This document shows positions 31,206 through 42,000 of a stretch of DNA of 64,000 bases, piece after piece. Under the pieces are notes generated by a model, which made no database searches, was not told where the DNA came from, and saw only the letters and a list, made by a program, of their open reading frames with translations. The stretch comes from Chrysemys picta bellii. Its lineage: Eukaryota; Chordata; Testudines; Emydidae. Location of the stretch: assembly GCF_011386835.1 (NCBI RefSeq), contig NC_088809.1:25365067-25429066 (forward strand), in the 5' to 3' direction. How positions within the stretch are numbered: the first letter of the stretch is position 1; the number at the start of each line of letters is the position of its first letter. A program made the position numbers and the translations under genes.

Positions 31206-32354
31206 GCTATCACCCTGACAATAGGCAGGGCATAGAACCTGTCTGCCCTGGCATGGGGCCTGCCCTGGCATGGGGCACTGTGCTCACTACACAGGTAGCA
31301 GACCTCGTTGACTAGGCCAGATGCCTTTGCTCCCTGTTCCTTGGTTGCATTGCTGGGCATGGGGAATGAACGTAACCGCACACGGGCTGAGAGCTGCAGA
31401 GCCTAATGCCTCTGATATGTGTTTTCATTAAAACTCAGACAGCAATCTGGGTGGAAACAGATGCCTCATCTCCCTGCTATGTGGCTACACACTGCCCTCT
31501 CTCACACAGCCTCCCCCCACACGGGCAGTCACCTGGACATAGACACAACTCTGTCTTCTCAGCCTTTCCACTGCCTTCTCCTCAGTGTGATGTGCTATTC
31601 TCCCCCCGCAACTGACCCACAGCCCTGACCCTGCAGATGTAAGACAATCGAAATCAATGCATCCAACCAGTAAGTGGCCCCCATGTGAACAGCTGAGCTG
31701 GTGTGAGTTGCGTTTGAGCACACAGGAAAGGATACAGTTTGCCAGGAGCAAAGCATAATTCCAGCTCTTCCTCCTGGCTCCCAAGTGACTGGCACAGGGA
31801 GGGTCCTCGGGAGGGCTGGGGAATGTGCTACTGGGCGGGGGGGGACGGGGGACGGACACATTCTGCACCTGGGCAGCACAAGGTGTTTCACTTCTATCCC
31901 CAGCAGCCTGCATTCATCCCAGCGAGCAGCGCAATAGCTTGGATGGGTCACTCTCCCAGCTGGCACCTCAGGTTCCTTTAGCGAACAGGGAGCCTGCTCC
32001 TCCTGCCTCCCCTCTGAACGCCCCCACCCCGGGGACCTGGATTGACCCTTCCTGCCCTGTTCCTGGGACAGAGAGACAAGGGGGGGAGATAATAGAAGTT
32101 TGAGAACCGGGGCACACCTGACGGGGCTTCAGCCCCACTCCTGCTGAAGCCCCAAGCCCCTGCAGGTGTGCCCCGCGAGGCTGAGTCCACACGAGCCCCC
32201 TCTCTGCAGGGCAGAAGGCCCTACCCCACCACCCTGCTGCAAGGCGGAGGTCCCGAGCCCCTTCCCCAGTCTAGTAGGCAGAGAAAGGGGAGGGCATGGG
32301 GGGCTCCAAGAGTCGCACTTTAATCGTAAAAGCTTGCGAGCCGCAGTTTGGCCA
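31206..32354. other. intergenic, nothing recognised
   Basis: The CCCCAAGCCCCTGCAGG and GCCCCACTCCTGCTGAAG words near 32125-32165 resemble repeat-derived sequence; the boundaries are unknown. Confidence 0.35.
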
Positions 32355-32505
32355 TGTCTGTAATAGATCATCTCCAGTTGGTAAGAGAGACAAGCTTTGG
32401 AGCCACACCGAACCCTTCTTCAGGCCTCTCTCACCAACAGAAGTTGGTCCAGTAACAGATATTCCCTCCTCCACCTTGTGCCTAGCATCCCAGCACCGCC
32501 ACGAC
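32355..32505. mobile_element. Penelope-like terminal hairpin, another subfamily
   Basis: A minus-orientation arm (TAAGAGAGACAAGCTTTGG, then CCCTTCTTCAGG) is followed directly by a plus-orientation piece (CTCTCACCAACAGAAGTTGG). The CCTGAAGAAGG core on the minus strand matches the 5' half of a hammerhead core, but the following GAAA is CAAA. Confidence 0.6.
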
Positions 32506-32507
32506 TA

Positions 32508-33962
32508 CAGATGTGATTGCAGAGCCATTGGCCATTATTTTTGAAAACTCATGGCGATCGGGGGAGGTCCCAGATGACTGGAAAAAGGCTAATGAAGTGT
32601 CCATCTTTAAAAAAGGGAAGAAGGATGATCCGGGGAACTACAGGCCAGTCAACCTCACCTCAGTCCCTGGAAAAATCATGGAGCAGGTCCTCAAGGAATC
32701 AATTCTGAAGCACTTAGAGGAGAGGAAAGTGATCAGGAACAGTCACCATGGATTCACCAAGGGCAAGTCATGCCTGACTAACCTAATTGTCTTCTATGAC
32801 AAGATAACTGGATCTGTGGATGTGGAAAGCAGTGGACATGTTATTCCTTGACTTTAGCAAAGCTTTTGATATGGTCTCCCACAGTATTCTTGCCGACAAG
32901 TTAAAGAAGTATGGGCTGGATGAATGGACTATAAGGTGGATAGAAAGCTGGCTAGATCATCAGGTTCAGTGGGTAGTGATCAATGACTCCATGTCTAGTT
33001 GGCCGACGGTATCAAACGGAGTGCCCCAAGGGTCGGTCCTGGGGCCGGTTTTGTTCTATATCTTCATTAATGATCTGGAGGATGGCGTGATGGCACCCTC
33101 AGCAAGTTTGCAGATGACACTAATCTGGGAGGAGCGGTAGATATGCTGGAGGGTAGGGATAGGATACAGAGGGACCTAGACAAATTAGAGGATTGGGCAA
33201 AAAGAAACCTGATGAGGTTCAACAAGGACAAGTGCACTGCTACAGACTAGGGAACCGAGTGGCTACGCAGCAGTTCTGTAGAAAAGGACCTAGGGGTTAC
33301 AGTGGACGAGAAGCTGGATATGAGTCAACGGTGTGCCCTTGTTGCCAAGAAGGCTAACGGCATTTTGGGCTGTATAAGTAGGATCATTGCCAGCAGATCG
33401 AGGGACGTGATCATTCTCCTCTATTCAACATTGGTGAGGCCTCATCTGGAGTACTGTGTCCAGTTTTGGGCCCCACACTACAAGAAGGATGTGGAAAAAT
33501 TGGAAAGAGTCCAGCGGAGGGCAACAAAAATGATTAGGGGTCTGGAGCACATGATTTATGAGGAGAGGCTGAGGGAACTGGGATTGTTTAGTCTGCAGAA
33601 GAGAAGAATGAGGGGGGATTTGATAGCTGCTTTCAACTACCTGAAAGGGGGTTCCAAAGAGGATGGATCTAGACTATTCTCAGTGGTACCAGATAACAGA
33701 AGAAAAAGTAACAGTCTCAAGTTGCAGTGGAGGAGGTTTAGGTTGGATATTAGGAAAAAACTATTTCTCTAGGAGGGTGGTGAAGCACTGGATTGGGTTA
33801 CCTAGGGAGGTGGTGGAATCTCCTTCCTTGGAGGTTTTTAAGGCCCGGCTTGACAAAGCCCTGGCTGGGATGATTTAGTTGGGGATTGGTCCTGTTTGAG
33901 CAGGGGGTTGGACTAGATGACCTCCTGAGGTCCCCTCCAACCCTGATATTCTATGATACTAT
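32508..33962 (+). mobile_element. CR1 LINE, 5'-truncated, turtle subfamily
   Basis: It is collinear with and very similar to 36513-38008 of the longer copy, and starts within RT ([20 protein letters not shown]). It has frameshifts near 32820 and 33100, and about 37 bp are missing near 33237 relative to the longer copy. The end is TTCTATGATACTATGATTCC. Confidence 0.9.
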
Positions 33963-33965
33963 GAT

Positions 33966-34786
33966 TCCGCAGCACTGCATCCTCTCACTGAAAGTCCAGA
34001 TCAGGCCCTTCCTCTAGGGAGATGGGCATCAGGAATGTCAGACTGGTTTCAACAGAAGCCTTTCACAGCCTGGCAGTGACTCCATGCCATCTGCAGGGCT
34101 GGTTGGAGCACCCAGCATACCCACAGGAACAGGGATCACTGGGCCAGGAAGGTATCACAGGGAACAGCCAAACTGAGCTCAGTTGGCAGTTTGCCAGGAG
34201 CTGGGGAAAGCAAATGCAGATCTTTCCCCCTCCACACCCCAGTGTTAGTGTGACAGGGAAGCCTGCAGTGAGGACAGCTCCCAGTATGCTAAGTGCCATC
34301 TCCAGAATACCGGGAATAATTGCAGGGGAGCTGGTAGAGGCCCCTATATTTAGCCTGCCTATCATTGTCCATTATAAAAAACTCTGGTGAGCCTTTTTTG
34401 AGAAGCTCCAGCACTTCCATTGTTTGCAGCTGGCCTCTGAAATTCCTCAGGGAGAAAGCCCTGGGGGCAGGAGAGTGCCTTTTCTTTGTCCCCGTCCATT
34501 CAGCTTTGGCTGGGATACACCATTTCCCTGCTCTGGATTGTGTTTCTCCAGAAAATGTTGGTATCCTGCCAAACAAATGACTGAATAAGAACGTTCTCAA
34601 CAACTGGGTCCTGCCACCACAGCAGCAGAGGCTGCACTGGGAGGTGCTGGAGTAATAGCTGGCCCTGGATCTGCACCCATTGGGCCCTGCACATGGCCCT
34701 AGTATCCCATCCTCCTCTCCTGGGGTCCACATAGAGCATCATCTCCTGGGGGGATGGGACAGAAAGCTGGAGCTACCTCCTTTACA
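33966..34786. other. intergenic, nothing recognised
   Basis: Unique-looking DNA between two CR1 copies; no supported gene. Confidence 0.35.
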
Positions 34787-35017
34787 CAGCAGTGCCCGCC
34801 CACAGGGGCGCAGCCCGTCCCCACTCTCCGTCGAATCGTGGAAGTCAACGAATGGCTACGCAGGTGGTGTCGGAGAGAAGGCTTTGGATTCTTCGACCAT
34901 GGGATGGTGTTCCAAGAAGAAGGAGTGCTAGGCAGAGACGGGCTCCACCTAACGAAGAGAGGGAAGAGCATCTTCGCCAGCAGGCTGGCTAACCTAGTGA
35001 GGAGGGCTTTAAACTAG
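34787..35017 (+). CDS. CR1 ORF1 C-terminal fragment (esterase-like)
   Basis: About 70 residues precede the TAG at 35015. They include [19 protein letters not shown] and [19 protein letters not shown]. The DGLHL motif corresponds to the C-terminal Asp-x-x-His block of the SGNH-hydrolase-like esterase domain described for CR1 ORF1 proteins. The N-terminal part and the catalytic Ser block are lost by 5' truncation. Confidence 0.75.
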   Translation, partial: QQCPPTGAQPVPTLRRIVEVNEWLRRWCRREGFGFFDHGMVFQEEGVLGRDGLHLTKRGKSIFASRLANLVRRALN

Positions 35018-38010
35018 GTTCACCGGGGGAAGGAGACCAAAGCCCTGAGGTAAGTGGGGAAATGGGATCCTGGGAGGAAGCACAAGCAGGAGAGCGCAAG
35101 AGGGGAGGACTCCTGTCTCATGCTGAGAAAGAGGGACGATCATTGAGTTATCTTAAGTGCCTATACACAAATGCAAGGAGCCTGGGAAACAAGCAGGGAG
35201 AACTGGAAGTCCTGGCACAGTCAGGGAACTATGATGTGATTGGAATAACAGAGACTTGGTGGGATAACTCACATGACTGGAGTACTGTCATGGATGGATA
35301 TAAACTGTTCAGGAAGGACAGGCAGGGCAGAAAAGGTGGGGGAGTTGCATTGTATGTAAGAGCGGAGTATGACTGCTCAGAGCTCCGGTATGATACTGCA
35401 GAAAAACCTGAGTGTCTCTGGATAAAGTTGAGAAGTGGGAGCAACAAGGGTGATGTCGTGGTTGGAGTCTGCTATAGACCACCAGACCAGGGGGATGAGG
35501 TGGACGAGGCTTTCTTCTGGCAACTAGCAGAAGTTGCTAGATCGCAGGCCCTGGTTCTCATGGGAGACTTTAATCACCCTGATATCTGCTGGGAGAGCAA
35601 TACAGCGGTGCACAGGCAATCCAGGAAATTTTTGGAAAGCGTAGGGGACAATTTCCTGGTGCAAGTGCTGGAGGAACCAACTAGGGGCAAAGCTTTTCTT
35701 GACCTGCTGCTCACAAACAGGGAAGAACTAGTAGGGGAAGCAAAAGTGGATGGGAACCTGGGAGGCAGTGACCATGAGATGGTCGAGTTCAGGATCCTGA
35801 CACAAGGAAGAAAGGAGAGCAGCAGAATATGGACCCTGGACTTCAGAAAAGCAGACTTTGACTCCCTCAGGGAACAGATGGGCAGGATCCCCTGGGAGAA
35901 TAACATGAAGGGCAAAGGGGTCCAGGAGAGCTGGCTGTATTTTAAAGAATCCTTATTGAGGTTGCAGGAACAAACCATCCCGATGTGTAGAAAGAATAGT
36001 AAATATGGCAGGCGACCAGCTTGGCTAAACAGTGAAATCCTTGCTGATCTTAAACGCAAAAAAGAGGCTTATAAGAAGTGGAAGATTGGACAAATGACCA
36101 GGGAGGAGTATAAAAATATTGCTCAGGCGTGCAGGAGTGAAATCAGGAAGGCCAAATCACACTTGGAGTTGCAGTTAGCAAGAGATGTTAAGAGTAACAA
36201 GAAGGGTTTCTTCAGGTATGTTAGCAACAAGAAGAAAATCAAGGAAAGTGTGGGCCCCTTACTGAATGAGGGAGGCAACCTAGTGACCGAGGATGTGGAA
36301 AAAGCTAATCTACTCAATGATTTTTTTGCCTCTGTCTTCACGCACAAGGTCAGCTCCCAGATTGCTGCACTGGGCAGTACAGCATGGGGAGAAGGTGACC
36401 AGCCCTCTGTGGAGAAAGAAGTGGTTCGGGACTATTTAGAAAAACTGGACGTGCACAAGTCCATGGGGCCGGATGCGCTGCATCCGAGGGTGCTAAAGGA
36501 GTTGGCGGGTGAGATTGCAGAACCATTAGCCATTATTTTTGAAAACTCATGGCGATCGGGGGAGGTCCCAGATGACTGGAAAAAGGCTAATGTAGTGCCC
36601 ATCTTTAAAAAAGGGAAGAAGGAGGATCCGGGGAACTACAGGCCAGTCAGCCTCACCTCAGTCCCTGGAAAAATTATGGAGCAGGTCCTCAAGGAATCAA
36701 TTATGAAACATTTAGAGGAAAGGAAAGTGATCAGGAACAGTCAGCATGGATTCACGAAGGGGAAGTCGTGCCTGACTAACCTAATTGCCTTCTATGATGA
36801 GATAACTGGCTCTGTGGATGAGGGGAAAGCAGTGGATGTGATATTTCTTGACTTTAGCAAAGCTTTTGATACTGTCTCCCACAGTATTCTTGCCGCCAAG
36901 TTAAAGAAGTATGGGCTGGATGAATGGACTGTAAGGTGGATAGAAAGCTGGCTAGATCGTCGGGCTCAACGGGTAGTGATCAATGGCTCCATGTCTAGTT
37001 GGCAGCCGGTTTCAAGTGGAGTGCCCCAAGGGTCGGTCCTGGGGCCGGTTTTGTTTAATATCTTTATTAATGATCTGGAGGATGGTGTGGACTGCACTCT
37101 CAGCAAGTTTGCAGATGACACTAAACTAGGAGGTGTGGTAGATACACTAGAGGGTAGGGATCGGATACAGAGGGACCTAGACAAATTAGAGGATTGGGCA
37201 GAAAAAAACCTGATGAGGTTCAACAAGGACAAGTGCAGAGTCCTGCACTTAGGACGGAAGAATCCCATGCACTGCTACAGACTAGGGACCGAATGGCTAG
37301 GTAGCAGTTCTGCTGAAAAGGACCTAGGGGTCACAGTGGACAAGAAGCTGGATATGAGTCAACAGTGTGCTCTTGTTGCCAAGAAGGCTAACGGCATTTT
37401 GGGCTGTATAAGTAGGGGCATTGCCAGCAGATCGAGGAACGTGATCGTTCCCCTTTATTCGACATTGGTGAGGCCTCATCTGGAATACTGTGTCCAGTTT
37501 TGGGCCCCACACTACAAGAAGGATGTGGAAAAATTGGAAAGAGTCCAGCGGAGGGCAACAAAAATGATTAGGGGTCTGGAGCATATGACTTATGAGGAGA
37601 GGCTGAGAGAACTGGGATTGTTTAGTCTCCAGAAGAGAAGAATGAGGGGGGATTTGATAGCAGCCTTCAACTACCTGAAGGGGGGTTCCAAAGAGGATGG
37701 AGCTCGGCTGTTCTCAGTGGTGGCAGATGACAGAACAAGGAGCAATGGTCTCAAGTTGCGGTGGGGGAAGTCCAGGTTGGATATCAGGAAAAACTATTTC
37801 ACTAGGAGGGTGGTGAAACACTGGAATGCGTTACCTAGGGAGGTGGTGGAGTCTCCTTCCTTGGAGGTTTTTAAGGCCCGGCTTGACAAAGCCCTGGCTG
37901 GGATGATTTAGCTGGGAATTGGTCCTGCTTTGAGCAGGGGGTTGGACTAGATGACCTCTTGAGGTCCCTTCCAACTCTGATATTCTATGATTCTATGATT
38001 CTATGATTCC
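34812..38010 (+). mobile_element. CR1 LINE, long copy with intact ORF2
   Basis: It contains the C-terminal end of ORF1, a 44-bp gap, a complete ORF2 and the 3' end with GATTCTATGATTCTATGATT repeats (37990-38008). It is truncated only in ORF1. Frame integrity and near identity to the copy at 32508 suggest a young subfamily. Confidence 0.92.
35062..37911 (+). CDS. CR1 ORF2: endonuclease plus reverse transcriptase
   Basis: The 949-codon frame is uninterrupted, a normal length for CR1 ORF2. Residues about 30-245 form an apurinic-type endonuclease, with [50 protein letters not shown] and [10 protein letters not shown]. After a linker, RT spans about residues 500-760, with [53 protein letters not shown] and the catalytic FADDTKLGG. 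The C-terminal region includes [20 protein letters not shown] and ends DKALAGMI. All visible catalytic motifs are present. It could supply activity in trans, but the lack of a 5' promoter and full ORF1 suggests it is not autonomous. Confidence 0.92.
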   Translation: MGSWEEAQAGERKRGGLLSHAEKEGRSLSYLKCLYTNARSLGNKQGELEVLAQSGNYDVIGITETWWDNSHDWSTVMDGYKLFRKDRQGRKGGGVALYVRAEYDCSELRYDTAEKPECLWIKLRSGSNKGDVVVGVCYRPPDQGDEVDEAFFWQLAEVARSQALVLMGDFNHPDICWESNTAVHRQSRKFLESVGDNFLVQVLEEPTRGKAFLDLLLTNREELVGEAKVDGNLGGSDHEMVEFRILTQGRKESSRIWTLDFRKADFDSLREQMGRIPWENNMKGKGVQESWLYFKESLLRLQEQTIPMCRKNSKYGRRPAWLNSEILADLKRKKEAYKKWKIGQMTREEYKNIAQACRSEIRKAKSHLELQLARDVKSNKKGFFRYVSNKKKIKESVGPLLNEGGNLVTEDVEKANLLNDFFASVFTHKVSSQIAALGSTAWGEGDQPSVEKEVVRDYLEKLDVHKSMGPDALHPRVLKELAGEIAEPLAIIFENSWRSGEVPDDWKKANVVPIFKKGKKEDPGNYRPVSLTSVPGKIMEQVLKESIMKHLEERKVIRNSQHGFTKGKSCLTNLIAFYDEITGSVDEGKAVDVIFLDFSKAFDTVSHSILAAKLKKYGLDEWTVRWIESWLDRRAQRVVINGSMSSWQPVSSGVPQGSVLGPVLFNIFINDLEDGVDCTLSKFADDTKLGGVVDTLEGRDRIQRDLDKLEDWAEKNLMRFNKDKCRVLHLGRKNPMHCYRLGTEWLGSSSAEKDLGVTVDKKLDMSQQCALVAKKANGILGCISRGIASRSRNVIVPLYSTLVRPHLEYCVQFWAPHYKKDVEKLERVQRRATKMIRGLEHMTYEERLRELGLFSLQKRRMRGDLIAAFNYLKGGSKEDGARLFSVVADDRTRSNGLKLRWGKSRLDIRKNYFTRRVVKHWNALPREVVESPSLEVFKARLDKALAGMI

Positions 38011-38730
38011 TCCCCCAGGGATAACAGCCTTCTGCTCAAGTGGTGTAAGTCATTGCTGGAGCCCTACTGGTGACACATGATATGCTGATGACACCTAATT
38101 GCACATAACAGAATATATTTCTCTCTTTTTTCAGAATCCCCAAGAAATTGCACACAAACCCCCTACGTGAAAAGAATGTTCCAGTTGCAGAGTCAAGCAG
38201 TCAAACCTTAGGAAAGGTCAGGTTTATGGCTGCTTGGGCAACCTTGACTCTGCCCTGTTGTGCATTACAACCCAGTCCTTGATGACAGCACCCCATCTTA
38301 GTTTCCACAGGCTCCTGTCTCACTCAGTGCAGGGGCTCTAAGCTGTAATTCTGGCATTTCCTGACTTTTGAGTTCTCCACTCTGCAACCTTAAACATGTC
38401 CCTTTAGTGTCACAGAGCTAGAAACCGGAGACAGGGGGAGCCCTTCCAGGGGGACAGCTTCAGGCACTACCCTCACCGCAAGGCAGAGGGGAAGGCAGGT
38501 GCATGCCGACCTGCCCAGCCAGCCATAGCGCCCAGGAGTCCTGGGCCCTGCTGCACGGTCACCCGATCACCGGCGCACAGTCCCGTGGCCTCCCAGCAGC
38601 CGGGCTGAGCTGCCCCTGAAGCCCCAGGGCTGCTCCATGTATGAAGGGGGCGATGGCTCCTGCTACCCAGGCAGCACAGGGGAGCAAGCCCCCGATCCCG
38701 GCGCACAGGGACTCCTTGCTGCGCTCGCCC
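38011..38730. other. upstream flank of VPS37D, nothing recognised
   Basis: Unique-looking DNA between the CR1 3' end and the GC-rich promoter region. Confidence 0.35.
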
Positions 38731-39060
38731 CAGCAGTGCCCGCCCACAGGGGCGCGGGCCCCTTTAAGAGCCCCCGCGGCGCCCCCCTGGCGGGCCGGGT
38801 TGGTGCGGTCGCAGCCCGCTCCCAGCGGACGGCTCGGGGGCGGCGGGCGGCATGTACCGGGGCAGGGGGCGCGCGGGCGGCCGAGCCCGGCTCCCCGGGG
38901 CTCAGCACCGCGCAGCTCCGCCGGCCTGCTGCAGGACGAGCCGCAGCTGAAGCGCATCGTGCGGCTGAGCATGAGCAGGAAGGTAGCGGGACCGGGCGGG
39001 GCTGGGGGCTGCAGCGGCGGGGGCCGGGCACCGGCTGGTGCCCGCCCGTCTCCCCGGATC
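38731..39060 (+). promoter_or_regulatory. CpG-rich promoter region and exon 1 of VPS37D
   Basis: The region is CpG-dense (many GCGC and CCGG words, GGGGGCGG near 38836) with no TATA box, as is typical of a housekeeping CpG-island promoter. It covers exon 1 and the first bases of intron 1. Confidence 0.6.
38852..38982 (+). CDS. VPS37D: VPS37D exon 1, with two apparent +1 frameshifts
   Basis: The ATG at 38852 opens MYRGRG. The conserved [13 protein letters not shown] is in the next frame, and [19 protein letters not shown] in the third, just before the donor GTAGCG. Removing one G from the run at 38865-38869 and one base between 38916 and 38926 would restore one frame. Base-call errors in GC-rich DNA are the simplest reading; real mutations are possible. 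Confidence 0.75.
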
Positions 39061-42000
39061 CTTTCCCCGGTGCTTCCCTCCGCCCTCCCCTCCATCCCCC
39101 CCCCCCCGTTCCTTCTCTCGTCCCCCCTCTATTCCCCCGGCTCCTTCCCCTCCGCCCTCCCCCTCCATCCCCCCCCCCCCCCCGTTCCTTCTCTCGTCCC
39201 CCCTCTATCCCCCCCGGCTCCTTTCCTCCCCCTCCCCCGCCAGCGTCCCCGTCCCCCTCTATCCCCCCGGCTCCTTCCCCTCCGCCCTCCCCTCCTTCCC
39301 CCCCCCCGTTCCTTCTCTCGTCCCCCCTCTATCCCCCCGGCTCCTTCCCTCCGCCCTCCTCCCTCCTTCCCCCCCCCCCGTTCCTTCTCTCGTCCCCCTC
39401 TATCCCCCCCGGCTCCTTCCCGCCCCCCCCCCCAGCGTCCCGTCCCCCTCTATCCCCCCGGCTCCTTCCCTCCCCCGCCCCCCCCCCCGCGTCCCGTCCC
39501 CCTCTATCCCCCCCGGCCTCCTTCCCTCCGTCCTCCCCTTCTTCCCCCCCCCCCCCCCCCCGTTCCTTCTCTCGTCCCTCTCTATCCCCCCGGCTCCTTT
39601 CCTCCCCCTCCCCCGCCCCTCCCAGCGTCCCATCCCCCTCTATCCCCCCGGCTCCTTTCCTCCGCCCTCCCCCTCCTCCCCCCCCGTTCCTTCTCCTCGT
39701 CCCCCTCTATCCCCCCCGGCTCCTTTCCTCCCCCTCCCCCCCCCCAGCGTCCCGTCCCCCTCTATCCCCCCGGCTCTCCTTCCCTCCGCCCTCCCCTTCC
39801 TTCCCCCCCCCCCCGTTCCTTCTCTCGTCCCCCTCTATCCCCCCGGCTCCTTCCCTCCGCCCTCCCCCTCCTTCCCCCCCCCCCCCGCGTCCCGTCCCCC
39901 TCTATCCCCCCCGGCCCTCCTTTCCTCCCCCCTCCCCCGCCCCCCCCCCCCAGCGTCCCGTCCCCCTCTATCCCCCCGGCTCCTTCCCTCTACCCTCCCC
40001 TCCCATGGCCCCCCCCCGTTCCTTCTCTCGTCCCCCTCTATCCCCCCGGCTCCTTCCCTCCGCCCTCCCCTCCATCCCCCCCCCCGTTCCTTCTCTCGTC
40101 CCCCCTCTATCCCCCCGGCCTCCTTTCCCTCCCGCCCTCTCCCCCTCCTTCCCCCCCCCCCCCCGCGTCCCGTCCCCCCTCTATCCCCCCGGCTCCTTCC
40201 CTCCGCCCTCCCCTCCATCCCCCCCCCGTTCCTTCTCTCGTCCCCCTCTATCCCCCCCGGCTTCTTCCCTCCGCCCTCCCCTCCTTCCCCCCCCCCCCCC
40301 GCGTCCCGTCCCCCTCTATCCCCCCGGCTCCTTCCCTCCGCCCTCCCCCTCCATCCCCCCCCCCGTTCCTTCTCTCGTCCCCCCTCTATCCCCCCGGCTC
40401 CTTCCCTCCGCCCTCCCCTCCTTCCCCCCCCCCGTTCCTTCTCTCGTCCCCCTCTATCCCCCCCGGCTCCTTTCCTCCCCCCTCGCCCCCCCCCAGCGTC
40501 CCGTCCCCCTCTATCCCCCCCCGGCTCCTTTCCTCCCCCCTCCCCCGCCCCCCCCCAGCGTCCCGTCCCCCCTCTATCCCCCCGGCTCCTTCCCTCTGCC
40601 TCCCCTCCATGCCCCCCCCCGTTCCTTCTCTCGTCTCCCCTCTATCCCCCCGGCTCCTTCCCTCCTCCTCCCCCCTCCCAGCGTCCCGTCCCCCTCCATC
40701 CCCCGGATCTTTTCCCCCAGTGCTTCACCCCGTCATCCCCCCGGCTCCATTCCCCCGGTACTTTGTCCCCGTCCCTCCCCTCGTGCTCCCTTCCTCCCGT
40801 CCCCCTTTTTCCCCCCGGGCTCCTTTCCTCCCATGCCCTGTCCCCCCCCATCCCCCCGCACCCTGTTCCCCTCCACCCCACTGTCCTGCTGGATCCATTC
40901 CCCTGGTACTTCGCCCCCCCTCCTTCCCCCCGGGCTCCTTTCCCCCCCCCCGTGCCCTGTCCCCTTTCATCCCCCTGGGCCCCTCCTCCCCCTGTACCCC
41001 ATCCCCCTCCTTCCCCCAATCTCCCTGCATCCCCCTGGGCTCCTTTCCTATGCCCTGTCCCCCCCCATCTCCCCAGCTCCTTCCCCCACACACACCCTGT
41101 TCCCCACCATCCCCCTGGCTCCTTTCCTCCCGTGCCCCATCACCCTCTATCTCTCCAGGCTCCTTCCGCCCATCACCTGGCTCCTTTCCCTCATCTTCCT
41201 CCAGAGCCCTGGGATCCTCCCCCTCACAGCCTGTCCCCCTCCCCCCATATGTCCCCCCGGCTCCTTCCCCTACATGCCCTGTCCCCCTGATAATTCCCCC
41301 TCAGCTGTCAGCCTGTCCCCCACCCCAGTGCCTTCCTCCATCCCCCTGCATCCCACCTTTCCCCCCCTCAGGCTCCCCCCCCTTCAGGGCTCTCCCTGCT
41401 GTGCCCACCGTTCTCCATGAGCCATCCCTCTTCTCCCAGCTTGGCCTGGCCACACGCTGGGGCTGCCCCTGACCTGTAGCTGCCCATGGGAAGGGGCGGG
41501 GGTGCACTGCTACAGGTGGTCCCTTGTGGGGCTCAGATGCTGTGGGGATGAAGGTGAGATCACACCTGGCTGGCAGACAGGCAGGTGCTGTGAGGGTCTG
41601 CACTGCAGCCCCTTACCCAGGGGTTGGGGGCTAGGCTGGGCTCCCCAACACTCTGTCTGCAAGGGTCAGCCAGGGGGGAAATGGTGACAAGACTCATTTA
41701 ATGTAAACAACACCAGCATCCTTCGTATTTCCCTGGCAGTCTCCCGGGCAGGCCCTGTGGTAAGGCCTGGCTGAGCCTCTCAAGGCACCGCTGGGGTGAG
41801 CACACGGCTGCAGGGACCCCCCCACACCCCGAGCTTAGTGGGACCAAACACTCCTCCCACTCAGCCCCTTGACCAGCCCCTAGCACCTAGCCTGTAAACT
41901 CACCCCCAGCTGCTCCTGTCCTCCCCTGGTCTGGGCGTGGGGGAGTCTCGGGGGGAGGGGGGCTTTTTGTCTGCTCCTATTTGGCAACTTAGAGGTAGCT

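Noticed and set aside
35062..37911. CR1 ORF2 as a host gene
   Set aside because: The endonuclease-RT architecture, flanking ORF1 remnant and ATTCTATG-type 3' tail show it is a LINE.
38637..41472. Two overlapping plus-strand ORFs of over 900 codons and one of 750, very Pro/Ser-rich
   Set aside because: They translate the C-rich minisatellite in VPS37D intron 1. All three frames stay open because C-rich DNA lacks stops; there is no domain and the true exon 1 splices out before them.
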